Assembly: GCA_028864975.1 (NCBI GenBank)
Contig: JAGWLG010000035.1
Span: forward strand, 1-38,808
Source of the DNA: Thermoplasmata archaeon
Lineage (GTDB): Archaea > Thermoplasmatota > Thermoplasmata > Lutacidiplasmatales > UBA184
Direction: 5' to 3'
DNA: 38,808 nucleotides
Numbering within the stretch: position 1 is the stretch's first letter; every line of letters begins with the position of its first letter. A program made the position numbers and the translations under genes. Positions 23,649-31,232 of the stretch are shown here, piece by piece. The notes below the pieces were generated by a model. The model searched no databases and was not told where the DNA came from. It was given only the letters and a program-made list of their open reading frames with translations.

Positions 23649-25418
23649 ATGTCCCTACGACAGCCCATCGTTTCCATGATGGGTCACGTGGACCACGGGA
23701 AGACGACGCTCCTCGACAAGATCGCCGGTTCGGCGAAGGCCTCGAAGGAGGCGGGGGGGATCACCCAACATATCGGAGCCGTCGAGGTCCCCCTCAAGGT
23801 CATCGAGAAGGTGTGCGCGGGACTTCTGCGCGAGGAGCAGTTCTCCATCCCCGGGCTGCTGTTCATCGACACTCCCGGGCATCGCTCCTTCGTCACGATG
23901 CGACGTCGCGGCGGGGCTCTCGCGGACATCGCGATCGTGGTCATCGACGTGCGGGAGGGGGTCATGCCCCAGACCCGCGAGGTGCTCCAGATCCTTCGCC
24001 ACGAAAAGACGCCGTTCATCATCGCCGCGAACAAGGTCGACACCATCCAAGGGTGGCGCACCCCCCCGGCGCGCACGCCGCTCCCCGCCTTCTTGGCCAC
24101 CCTCCCCACGGACACGCAGAAGGCGATCGATACACGCATCTACTCCCTCTCCGAGATGCTGGACCAGCTCGGGTTCTCGGCCGAGCGCTACGACCGGGTC
24201 TCCGACTATACGCGGAACGTGGCCATCGTTCCGGTGAGCGCCAAGACGGGCGCGGGCATCCCGGACCTCCTGGCGGTGATGGTGGGGCTCTCCCAGCGCT
24301 TCCTCGAGGAGGAGCTTCGTCAGGAGGAGCGGCCAGGGGAGGCCACGGTGCTCGAACGGACCGAGGAACGGGGGATCGGCCCGGTGGCGAACGTCATCGT
24401 CTACCAGGGAAGGATGAAGGTCGGGGACCCGATCGTCGTCACGGGCACCGACGGGCCCTTCGTGTCGAAGATCCGGGTGCTGACCCGACCCGTGGTGGTC
24501 CGGGCCGGCCGGGGGACCCCTTCCCGAAGGATGGAACCGCTCACCGAGGCGGTGGCGGCCTCCGGGGTCCAGCTCTCCGCCCCGGAGATCGAAAAGGCCC
24601 TTCCGGGGGGGCTCATCAAGGTCATCACCGCCAGCGGAGGGGAGGCCGCCGCCGAGCGGGCGCGGGAGGAGCTGGAGAGCGAGACCTACCCGGTCGCCGC
24701 CGTGGAGGAGAACGGGGTCTGGCTGAAGGCGGACACCCTCGGGGGACTGGAAGCGCTCGCTTTCGAGTGCAAGGAGGCCCGTATCCCCATCAAGGGGGCG
24801 GAGGTAGGCGCCGTCACGAAGCGCGACGTGCTGGTCATGAAGGCGGTCAAGGACCCGCTCTCCCGGGCGGTGCTGGCCTTCGCCGTCCCTGTGCATCCCG
24901 AGGCCGCCGCGACCCTCCCGGGCGCCGACGTGAGGGTGTTCTCGGGAGAGGTCATGTACCGCCTCCTCGAAGAGTACCAGGAGTGGAAAGGGAAGCGCCA
25001 GATCGAACTGGAGCAGGAACGGCGAAAGGCCCTCGTCCACCCCGCGAAGTTTCAGGTCCTACCAGGGTTCGTGTTCCATCGATCGCATCCGGCCATCGTG
25101 GGCGTGAAGGTGCTGGCGGGAACGCTGCGACCCCCCAGCCGCCTCATGGCGAAGGACGGCACGGACGTCGGCCTCTTGCGGGGGCTACAGGACAAGGGGG
25201 ATTCCCTCAAGGAAGGAGAGGAAGGGGCGGAGATCGCCGCCTCGATCGAGGGCGCGACCGTAGGTCGGTCGTTCAACGAGGGGGACACGCTCTACGTCGC
25301 TATCTCCGAGGAGGGTGCACGAGCGCTCGCCCGCGTCGAGCTCCGCCCCTCGGAACGCGAGGTCTTCGACGAGGTCCTCCAGATACGCCGTTCCAAAGAG
25401 CCGTTCTGGGGCAAGTGA
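23649..25418 (+). CDS. infB: Translation initiation factor aIF5B (IF2-type GTPase)
   Basis: 589 residues, the normal archaeal length. The G domain is at the very N-terminus: GHVDHGKT (12-19), DTPGH (74-78), NKVD (128-131) and SAKTG. Domains II-IV follow, with VYQGRMKVGDPIVVTG in domain II and RGLQDKGDSLKEGEEGAEIAASIEG in domain IV. It promotes ribosomal subunit joining with Met-tRNAi. ATG 23649 is chosen because it lies immediately before the P-loop and has GAGGTG just upstream. The open frame continues to 23376 but that extension overlaps the preceding gene's end. No intein interrupts it. Confidence 0.97.
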   Translation: MSLRQPIVSMMGHVDHGKTTLLDKIAGSAKASKEAGGITQHIGAVEVPLKVIEKVCAGLLREEQFSIPGLLFIDTPGHRSFVTMRRRGGALADIAIVVIDVREGVMPQTREVLQILRHEKTPFIIAANKVDTIQGWRTPPARTPLPAFLATLPTDTQKAIDTRIYSLSEMLDQLGFSAERYDRVSDYTRNVAIVPVSAKTGAGIPDLLAVMVGLSQRFLEEELRQEERPGEATVLERTEERGIGPVANVIVYQGRMKVGDPIVVTGTDGPFVSKIRVLTRPVVVRAGRGTPSRRMEPLTEAVAASGVQLSAPEIEKALPGGLIKVITASGGEAAAERAREELESETYPVAAVEENGVWLKADTLGGLEALAFECKEARIPIKGAEVGAVTKRDVLVMKAVKDPLSRAVLAFAVPVHPEAAATLPGADVRVFSGEVMYRLLEEYQEWKGKRQIELEQERRKALVHPAKFQVLPGFVFHRSHPAIVGVKVLAGTLRPPSRLMAKDGTDVGLLRGLQDKGDSLKEGEEGAEIAASIEGATVGRSFNEGDTLYVAISEEGARALARVELRPSEREVFDEVLQIRRSKEPFWGK

Positions 25419-25483
25419 AGAGTCGCCGGGGGTGGGAGGCCGCCCCCAGCTCTTGCGTTCGGGCCGTCGCGGCGAGCACGGCC

Positions 25484-26239
25484 CTACTCGACTTCGCTTG
25501 GGGCGGGGACTTCGGAGCCTTCCTGGTCCCTCTCTTCGTCCTGTGGGAGTTGGGTCCCTGCGCTGGACTTCCCGGGGTCCTGGGTCCCGTTCTCGAGCTC
25601 TTCCTCCCCCTTCTCCTCCTCCGGCTCGGGCAGGACCTCGGGCATGGTCTTCCCCGTGTAGGGGTTGCCTCGAAGGAAGAAGCCCAAGAACGCCAAGATC
25701 CCGCCGACCACCGAGAGCGCCCCGGCCGCGACCAGGACGATGGTGACCTCCCAGAGCGGGATACCGGAGGAGGTGTTGGCCGTGACCGTGTACCCCGCGT
25801 CGACGAGGGCCGCCGCGCTTCCGAGGTTCAGGACGTCCAGAACGTACGGATACTGGGTCGCGGGGTTCGCCGTGAAGATGGCCGAGTAGCCTCCGTGGCC
25901 GTTCGTGGTCGCCGAAACGTTGACCAGGACGCAGGGCCCCGAGGCGCCGGGGTCGGCCAAGTCCACGTTGGCGCAGCTCCCGGTGGCCTTGAGGAAGTAG
26001 ACCTGGACCTGCGCGGACGACGCAAGGTTCACGGAGATCCACCCCGAGGTGATCGCCACTCCCTGCGTGCTCAGCCCCACCGACTCCACCAGGTGGCCGT
26101 TGGGGGAGATCGAGGTGGAGGGAACGCCCCCGGTTTGGGTGATCTTGGAGGTGGACGGGAAGTTGATCAGGCCGACCCCGACGACCAAGAGCCCCAGGGC
26201 CACGAAGACCCCACCGGCCATGACGAGGCCCGGTCTCAC
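25484..26239 (-). CDS. Membrane protein with extracytoplasmic beta domain and acidic tail, unknown
   Basis: 251 residues from GTG 26239. Helix 1 (about 5-26) acts as signal anchor. Residues 27-160 form an outward beta-rich domain with two cysteines (GSCANVDL and GPCVLVNV) that could pair. Helix 2 (about 163-190) returns to the cytoplasm. The last 55 residues are very acidic (EPEEEKGEEELENG). I recognise no family. The start codon is about 27 nt from the shared TATA at 26264-26269, so the transcript should be leaderless. Diverges from TFB. Confidence 0.8.
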   Translation of the reverse strand: MRPGLVMAGGVFVALGLLVVGVGLINFPSTSKITQTGGVPSTSISPNGHLVESVGLSTQGVAITSGWISVNLASSAQVQVYFLKATGSCANVDLADPGASGPCVLVNVSATTNGHGGYSAIFTANPATQYPYVLDVLNLGSAAALVDAGYTVTANTSSGIPLWEVTIVLVAAGALSVVGGILAFLGFFLRGNPYTGKTMPEVLPEPEEEKGEEELENGTQDPGKSSAGTQLPQDEERDQEGSEVPAPSEVE

Positions 26240-26263
26240 GGCGAAGCTACCCTTGTAAATAGC

Positions 26264-26269
26264 TATAAA
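26264..26269. promoter_or_regulatory. Shared TATA box of TFB (plus) and the 251-residue membrane protein (minus)
   Basis: TATAAA, with the minus strand reading TTTATAGC. Its centre is about 27 nt from GTG 26239 and about 27 nt from GTG 26293, the leaderless distance in both directions. A second AT-rich word (GTAAAT, 26255-26260) lies alongside and could orient one direction. Confidence 0.65.
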
Positions 26270-26292
26270 CAGTGGCCCTGCTAGCCCCTCAC

Positions 26293-27246
26293 GTGGAAAG
26301 CGCCGTCCCGGCCCCCGTCGGTGGGGTGGAGGGGGGCGTAAGCCCTCATTGCCCGGAGTGTCGCGGTAGCCGGTTGGTCCGCGACGTGGCGTCCGGCGAG
26401 CTCCATTGCGGCGACTGCGGGCTCGTCCTGGGGTCCCAATGGATCGCGGACGATCTTCCCTATTCCGGCGCCGACGGGCCCTCGGAGGGGGGAAGGGGCG
26501 TCGGCCCGTTCGTCCCTACAGGCGCTCCCCGGCGACACTTGGGCAGCACCCTGGGGGTGCGGCGCGACGGACAGGGGCGCGCGCTGAGCGCGGACCGTCG
26601 CAACTACTACGGGCATCTCAAATGGCTCATGGACCGGGAGGTCACGCGCAGGTCCGACAGTCCCCTCGATCGCTCTCCGGCCCGCGACCTCCTGGCCAGG
26701 ACGTCGTCCACCCTGGGGCTCCCGACCGTGGTCCTGTCGGAGTCCGAGCGGATCTTCCGCCTGGCCTCCCAGCGGGGGGCCTTCCGCGGACGTAACCTGG
26801 GCTCGAGCGTGGGCGCTTCGCTCTACGCGGCGTGTCGGAGGTTCGGGCTTCCCCGCACGCTGGGCGAGGTCAGCAAGGTGGTCGGTGTGCGCCGATCCGA
26901 GCTGGGACGGGCGTTCAAGGCCCTGAGCCGCAATCTCGGAACCCCGGTGCCCATCGTCAATCTCCAGTCCTACCTCGCCCGCTACGCCGAGGAGCTTGCG
27001 CTCTCCCCGAAGGTCCGTTCGACCGTCGAGGAGATGCTTCGCGCTACGCAAGGACACCCCGAGGTTTCGGGCCTCTCCCCCCACGGCCTTGTGGCCGCCC
27101 TCATCTACCTCGCCAGCGAGCGGCACGGAGAGTCGCGGGCCCGGGTCCAGGTGGCCAGGGTCGGGTCGATCACCGAGGTCACCCTCCGGTCGACGAGCAA
27201 GACGCTCGAGCGGCTGCTCGCTGCGAAGCCCCTCAACACCGAGTGA
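26293..27246 (+). CDS. tfb: Transcription initiation factor B (TFB)
   Basis: 317 residues from GTG 26293; GTG 26272 would add seven. It has an N-terminal zinc ribbon with C20, C23, C39 and C42 (CPECRG, CGDCGLVLG), a B-reader/linker region, and two cyclin-like repeats (about 130-215 and 225-312). The first repeat has GSSVGASLYAACRRFGLPRTLGEVSKVVGV and the second has LSPHGLVAALIYLASERHGESR. It recruits RNA polymerase to TBP-bound promoters and contacts the BRE. GTG 26293 fits a leaderless start from the TATA box at 26264-26269. It shares that promoter region with the minus-strand membrane protein. Many archaea have several TFB copies, and I cannot say whether this is the general one. Confidence 0.95.
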   Translation: MESAVPAPVGGVEGGVSPHCPECRGSRLVRDVASGELHCGDCGLVLGSQWIADDLPYSGADGPSEGGRGVGPFVPTGAPRRHLGSTLGVRRDGQGRALSADRRNYYGHLKWLMDREVTRRSDSPLDRSPARDLLARTSSTLGLPTVVLSESERIFRLASQRGAFRGRNLGSSVGASLYAACRRFGLPRTLGEVSKVVGVRRSELGRAFKALSRNLGTPVPIVNLQSYLARYAEELALSPKVRSTVEEMLRATQGHPEVSGLSPHGLVAALIYLASERHGESRARVQVARVGSITEVTLRSTSKTLERLLAAKPLNTE

Positions 27247-27297
27247 GACGCCCCACCAGCGGTCGGGCCTGCTCCTCGGTGGGAGACCGGGGGCAGC

Positions 27298-27552
27298 TCA
27301 CTTCAGGAGATAGTAGCCCGCGGCCTTCTCGCGGACCTTGCGGGTCGCGAAACCCTTGTTCTGGAGGTCCTGGAGCGCGCCCTGGACCATCCCCTTGGGG
27401 AGCTTGCAGGTCTGGGTGATGCGCTCCATCGTGCCCATCTTGGCCTCGTTCGTGAGACCGAGTTCCTTCATGGCCTTGTAGACCTTGAGCGTGTTCCCGG
27501 AAAGTTCGTCCGTGATCGAGGGAGCCTGCTCCCCGAATCCGTATTCCTCCAT
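27298..27552 (-). CDS. Small winged-helix protein, putative transcription regulator
   Basis: 84 residues from ATG 27552. After a short acidic leader comes one winged-helix domain: LSGNTLKVYKAMKELG, GTMERITQTCKLPKGMVQGALQDLQNKGF as the recognition helix, and TRKVREKAAGYYLL as the wing. Nothing else is attached, so it resembles the smallest MarR/ArsR-like or TrmB-type DNA-binding domains. It is probably dimeric and cytoplasmic; target unknown. Convergent with TFB (51-bp gap) and divergent from the GcvH/TusA-like gene, with one TATA-like word midway, so it may regulate that neighbour. Confidence 0.8.
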   Translation of the reverse strand: MEEYGFGEQAPSITDELSGNTLKVYKAMKELGLTNEAKMGTMERITQTCKLPKGMVQGALQDLQNKGFATRKVREKAAGYYLLK

Positions 27553-27593
27553 CGTCGTGCGCCTCGCGCGTTCTCCCCGAGCAACGGTGAGGG

Positions 27594-27599
27594 ATTTAA
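27594..27599. promoter_or_regulatory. TATA-like word between the winged-helix gene and the GcvH/TusA-like gene
   Basis: ATTTAA (minus strand TTAAAT), the only AT-rich word in the 90-bp divergent gap: about 45 nt from ATG 27552 and about 46 nt from ATG 27643. It leaves short leaders of about 20 nt both ways. Confidence 0.55.
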
Positions 27600-27642
27600 C
27601 GTAGCCCTGCCCGCGCCTCCTGGCGATCCCCGAGGAGCGTAT

Positions 27643-28359
27643 ATGGCACGGGTGGAGGACCACGAGTCGGTCGAGGGGTGCGCGCTCCCGAGCAAACTCC
27701 TCTACGACCTCGAATTGGATGTCTGGGCTCGACCCGGAGGAGACGGCCGCCTGCTGACCTTCGGCATCATGTCGCCCCTGGCGTCGTTCGCGGGGAAGTT
27801 CCTGGAGGTCTCCTTCCGTCGGATCGAAGGAGCGCTCACGCGCGGTCAGAGCGTCGCGACGATCGTGAGCGCACGTTTCACGGGAGCCGTTCGCGTCCCC
27901 GCGGGAGGGCAGATCGTCGAGCGCAATCCGGAGCTATCGCAGCGTCCGAAGCTTCTCAACAACGACCCTTACGGACAGGGCTGGGTCGCGACGGTCGATC
28001 TGGGGGGATCGGCCCCCCTCCCTCCCACGCTCCGAGACGCCTCCCACGTGCGGGAGGAGGTCGCGCGGAAGGTCCGCGAGATGCACATCCGCTGCTATCC
28101 CGCCGTCCCCGACGTCGAGCTCTTCGAGATCGGGAGCGAGTGTTCCGCAGTGCTCGCTCACCTCGACGACGAGGTCGCCCGGCGTGCTCCCGAGGAAGTG
28201 ATCCTCCTTGTCGCGGACGATCCGACCGCCCCCATCGAGCTGGAACGATGGCGGATGAGGACCGGCCACAGTATCCTTCATTGGAGGAAGGAGGAGAACC
28301 TCTACCACTTCCTGGTCCGACGGGAGCGAGCGCCCCGACCTTCTCGTCCCTCCCCCTGA
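27643..28359 (+). CDS. Fusion of a GcvH-like domain (no lipoyl lysine) and a TusA-like domain
   Basis: 238 residues. Residues about 36-122 follow the glycine-cleavage H-protein closely, including LTFGIMSPLASFAGKFLEVSF and LLNNDPYGQGWVATV. Aligned without gaps, the lipoyl lysine of H-protein (ESVKA) is R78 here (VSARF), so lipoylation is not expected. Residues about 158-227 match TusA: C167 to A191 (ADDP) is 24 residues, the same spacing as from TusA's active cysteine to its ADDP, and the ending YHFLVRR matches YRYLIRK. The CPxP motif is reduced to CSAV, but the cysteine is kept. TusA carries persulfide sulfur. The inferred role is sulfur transfer or a scaffold for it. ATG 27643 has GGAG upstream. 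A rhodanese is encoded 0.7 kb downstream. Confidence 0.85.
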   Translation: MARVEDHESVEGCALPSKLLYDLELDVWARPGGDGRLLTFGIMSPLASFAGKFLEVSFRRIEGALTRGQSVATIVSARFTGAVRVPAGGQIVERNPELSQRPKLLNNDPYGQGWVATVDLGGSAPLPPTLRDASHVREEVARKVREMHIRCYPAVPDVELFEIGSECSAVLAHLDDEVARRAPEEVILLVADDPTAPIELERWRMRTGHSILHWRKEENLYHFLVRRERAPRPSRPSP

Positions 28360-28420
28360 CCGTCCCGCCTCGCCCTCGCGGGGCGCGAGGACCAAGTACC
28401 AGCTCCTGCTCCTGCAGGGG

Positions 28421-29098
28421 ATGGAGGTCCGCGCCTACCGCCCTCGCGACGCCAAGGCCTGCGTGGAGCTGTTTCACCAGTTGACGGAGGTTCACCGTAA
28501 GCTCTACGACGACCCGACGATCGGCAGCAAGGACCCGGCGAGGAGCTTCCGCGCCCAGCTGCGCGAACACGGGCCGGGCAACAGCTGGGTCGCGGTGCAC
28601 CGAGGGCGCGTCGTCGGGCTCACCGGGCTGGTCCCGCATCGCGGGTGGAGCTTGATCGAACCCGTCGTGGTGCTGGAAGGGTTTCGACGGCGCGGGGTGG
28701 CGAGGCTCCTCATCACGACCGTGGTCGAAGAGGCCCGCCGACGTCACTTGGACGCCCTACTGATCAAACCGGTCGCCCGGAACACCGCGGCCCTGCGGAC
28801 CTTCCACGCACTCGGGTTCCGGGCGCTGGGACAGGTCGAGCTTCTCATGCCTCTGCGGGGGAAGGGGTGGTTCAAGCCCGTCCCGGGACCGACCCTGGCA
28901 GGTCGCCGTTTCCAGAGGTGGGGCCCAGCCTCATGGTGGGGGAGCTCGGCCCCAGTGCCGCCCCGCCCGGGAGACGAAGCTCGGGACCCGACGCGTGACC
29001 GGCCCCTGAGCCCTGGCGGCCCAGGCGCCGAACAGGTTCAGGGGCGCTCGATCGGGCTGCGGATCTGGTTCCCCCACTCGGTCCAGGACCCGTCGTAG
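28421..29098 (+). CDS. GNAT-family N-acetyltransferase
   Basis: 225 residues. A GNAT domain covers about 1-150: VRAYRPRDAKACVELF at the start, the acetyl-CoA loop EPVVVLEGFRRRGVARLLITTVVEEARRR (motif A, R-R-x-G-V/A), then NTAALRTFHALGFRALGQ, the usual motif B. The acceptor is unknown (protein N-terminus, lysine or small amine). The last 75 residues are Pro/Gly/Arg-rich and low in information, and the final 20 codons lie antisense to the rhodanese C-terminus (61-bp overlap), so the tail may be a read-on rather than a conserved domain. It lies 61 bp after the GcvH/TusA-like gene, probably on the same transcript. Confidence 0.87.
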   Translation: MEVRAYRPRDAKACVELFHQLTEVHRKLYDDPTIGSKDPARSFRAQLREHGPGNSWVAVHRGRVVGLTGLVPHRGWSLIEPVVVLEGFRRRGVARLLITTVVEEARRRHLDALLIKPVARNTAALRTFHALGFRALGQVELLMPLRGKGWFKPVPGPTLAGRRFQRWGPASWWGSSAPVPPRPGDEARDPTRDRPLSPGGPGAEQVQGRSIGLRIWFPHSVQDPS

Positions 29099-29907
29099 TT
29101 GCGGACGTTCGGGTAGCCCAGGAGGTACTTCAGAACGAACCAGCTGTGGCTCGAGCGTTCGCCGATCCGGCAGTACGTGATGACCTCCTTCTCGGGGGTC
29201 ACGCCCTTCGACGTGTAGAGCTTCTCGAGCTCTGCCCGGCTCTTGAACGTCCCGTTCTCGTTCACGGCCTGGGCCCAGGGGATGTTCGTGGCGCCGGGGA
29301 TGTGGCCGCCGCGCTGGGCATGCTCGGTAGGATACTCGGGCGGCGCGGTCACCTCTCCGGTGAACTCCTTGGGCCCGCGCACGTCGACCAGCACCTCGCT
29401 TCCCGCCTTCACTTTCGGAAGGACGTCCCGCACGTAGTCGTGGAAGACCCGAAGTTTCTCGTCGGTCGGGTCGAGTCGTGGGGTCGCTGCGGGATAGGAG
29501 GGCACCTCCTTCGTCAGAGGCCGGTCCTCCTCGATCCACTTCTTCCGGCCCCCGTTGATGAGTCGGACGTCCTTCACGCCGTGGTGCGTCAGGACCCAGA
29601 AGGCGAAGGCGGCGAACCAGTTGTTGAAGTCCCCATAGAGCAGGAGGGTCGTCCCGGGACCGACTCCGGCCCTGGTGAGGAGGGCCGCGACCCCCTCGCG
29701 CGAGAGGATGTCTCTTCGGACCGGGTCGTTGATGTCCTTCCTCCAATCGAAGAGAACAGCCCCGGGCAGGTGTCCCAGAGCGTAGTTCGCCGAGGGGTCG
29801 TAGTCGACCTCGGCGATGCGCAGGCGGGGGTCGGCGAGATGTTCGGCGACCCAGGCGGTCTCGACCAAGGTCTCGGGGTGGGCGTAGTTCTTCTCCGGTG
29901 GCGTCAT
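29038..29907 (-). CDS. Thiosulfate sulfurtransferase, tandem rhodanese
   Basis: 289 residues, the usual length. The N-terminal rhodanese domain lacks a cysteine in its loop (LLYGDFNNWFAAF), as is normal. The C-terminal domain carries the active loop TYCRIGERSSH with C246, forming a six-residue CRIGER(S) anion cradle. The linker and HIPGATNIPW and DGSWTEWG motifs are standard. It transfers sulfane sulfur from thiosulfate (or a mercapto-acid) to a thiol acceptor. Start: ATG 29907 is preferred (TATA-like TTACATA at 29956-29962); ATG 29940 would add 11 residues. A dyad overlaps the promoter. Convergent with the GNAT gene. Confidence 0.93.
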   Translation of the reverse strand: MTPPEKNYAHPETLVETAWVAEHLADPRLRIAEVDYDPSANYALGHLPGAVLFDWRKDINDPVRRDILSREGVAALLTRAGVGPGTTLLLYGDFNNWFAAFAFWVLTHHGVKDVRLINGGRKKWIEEDRPLTKEVPSYPAATPRLDPTDEKLRVFHDYVRDVLPKVKAGSEVLVDVRGPKEFTGEVTAPPEYPTEHAQRGGHIPGATNIPWAQAVNENGTFKSRAELEKLYTSKGVTPEKEVITYCRIGERSSHSWFVLKYLLGYPNVRNYDGSWTEWGNQIRSPIERP

Positions 29908-29947
29908 GGTGCCTCGGAGGTCCCGAACCCGTTCGGCCATATAAGTG

Positions 29948-29965
29948 ATGCTACGTATGTAACAT
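29948..29965. promoter_or_regulatory. Imperfect dyad over the rhodanese promoter, candidate operator
   Basis: ATGCTACGTATGTAACAT: 7 of 9 positions are symmetric. It overlaps the minus-strand TATA-like TTACATA, so a bound repressor would block transcription of the rhodanese gene. Confidence 0.45.
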
Positions 29966-30006
29966 CCCACCTGCGCTTCGCGTTGCACGTCGCGTTCAGC
30001 GCGCGG

Positions 30007-31059
30007 TCACATGAGGGGTGCGTGGCAGCGCGTGCAAAGCGCAGAGCCCACGGGATTGAGGTGCCCGCATGCACGACAGGACGTTCGGTTCGAGACCACC
30101 GAAGCGCCCGCGTACGCCAGAGCGGGGACCATCTCCCGACCATCGGAGGTGAGGGGTACCATCGCGGAGGAGGCTCCGCCCGGACCCAGGGCCGCTCTCC
30201 CGGGCGAGGACGGGGCTCCCCAGGCCGAAGGTGCGTACGAGCGGGGAGCGCCCGAGGAGGTCCCCTCCTGGCGGGACGAGAGGTAGAGGGCCCCGCCCAA
30301 GAGCGCGAACAGCGCGGAGACGAGCGAGGCGTACCAGCCGAGTCCCGCACCCCAGGTCGCCTGGTAGGTGTAGGCGTAGTATGAGCCCTGGGAGTAGGTA
30401 CACGAGGCCCAGAAAGTACCGTTAGGGGTGTTGGCTCCGCAGTCCTGGGCCTGAGGCCCCAGGAAGTAGTACGAGGGCCCCTGAGAGGGGTCGGTGGCGC
30501 TCACCCCGGTCACGAGCCCGGGTTGCAGGGTCAGGAGCACCGCCGGGGCGAGCAGGGCCATGATGCCGATGAAGAGGGCCAGCAGGTGGGTCGTGTGAAA
30601 GTGCCAGCGCCCCCATCCCCGTCCCGCGGCACCCATGATCATGAAGACCGCCGTCAGAAGCCCCAGCACCGCCGCCAGGATCGAGGTCACGTGCATCAGC
30701 ACGTAGACGCCTCCGAGCGAGGGGAGGCCGCCCGTGGCGTATCCCCAGTTGGTCGCGCTGTTGTCGCAGGGCCCTCCGTAGGAGTAGCCGTAGGTCCCCG
30801 AGCAGCTGATGTAGCTGGTCGACCCCGGGGAGAAGAGCAGCGAGTCGGTGGCCACCGCGGTGCCGCTGGAGTTGGTGACCGAGACCGTGTCGTACCACCA
30901 GGGGGAGACCGCCGCGGTGATGGCCAGCGCGAAGGAGAGGAAGAGCAGGGCGGCGGCGGTCCATCGGCGCCCAGAACCACGACGTCCCCCCTCCCTCCGT
31001 CCATACGCCGGCGGAGGGGGAGCTGGGGGAGGTGTCACCGCGCCGTTCCAAGAGGCCAT
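30007..31059 (-). CDS. Four-helix membrane protein with C-terminal zinc ribbon, unknown
   Basis: 350 residues. A Pro/Arg-rich cytoplasmic N-tail (1-32) is followed by helices at about 33-53, 117-145, 155-183 and 240-262. The first outward loop (54-115) and the second (185-238) are rich in Ser, Tyr and Gly, each with paired cysteines, giving a claudin/tetraspanin-like outline without real homology that I can show. The cytoplasmic C-tail ends in a zinc ribbon (C328, C331, C342, C345: CRACG and CTRCH). ATG 31059 has GGTGAGGT close upstream and a TATA-like ATTATG at 31089-31094. A fused zinc ribbon suggests binding a protein or nucleic acid at the inner face. Confidence 0.82.
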   Translation of the reverse strand: MASWNGAVTPPPAPPPPAYGRREGGRRGSGRRWTAAALLFLSFALAITAAVSPWWYDTVSVTNSSGTAVATDSLLFSPGSTSYISCSGTYGYSYGGPCDNSATNWGYATGGLPSLGGVYVLMHVTSILAAVLGLLTAVFMIMGAAGRGWGRWHFHTTHLLALFIGIMALLAPAVLLTLQPGLVTGVSATDPSQGPSYYFLGPQAQDCGANTPNGTFWASCTYSQGSYYAYTYQATWGAGLGWYASLVSALFALLGGALYLSSRQEGTSSGAPRSYAPSAWGAPSSPGRAALGPGGASSAMVPLTSDGREMVPALAYAGASVVSNRTSCRACGHLNPVGSALCTRCHAPLM

Positions 31060-31164
31060 GGGACCTCACCAGCAGGGGTCATGCCCCCCATAATCTCTGC
31101 GGCGGGACGCCACCGCGTTCCTGGCGGAGGGGGACCTCCCACAGTACGGCGAACGACCTCGCGT

Positions 31165-31213
31165 CCCCCCCTGAGGGGGCGATGGGGGGGATCCCCCCTT
31201 TCGGGGTACCCCG
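31165..31213. repeat. Cluster of three GC palindromes in a 173-bp intergenic gap
   Basis: C7-TGA-G5 (31165-31179), the perfect 14-bp palindrome GGGGGGATCCCCCC (31185-31198) and CGGGGTACCCCG (31202-31213) follow each other within 49 bp. They lie between the stop of the RecT-like gene and the promoter of the four-helix membrane gene, both on the minus strand. They could form a terminator, a G-quadruplex or a protein-binding array. Confidence 0.65.
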
Positions 31214-31232
31214 GTCTCTCCGCACTTCCTGG

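Noticed and set aside
23642..26284. An 880-codon plus-strand frame over aIF5B
   Set aside because: Out of frame with the aIF5B motifs and low in hydrophobic residues; a shadow.
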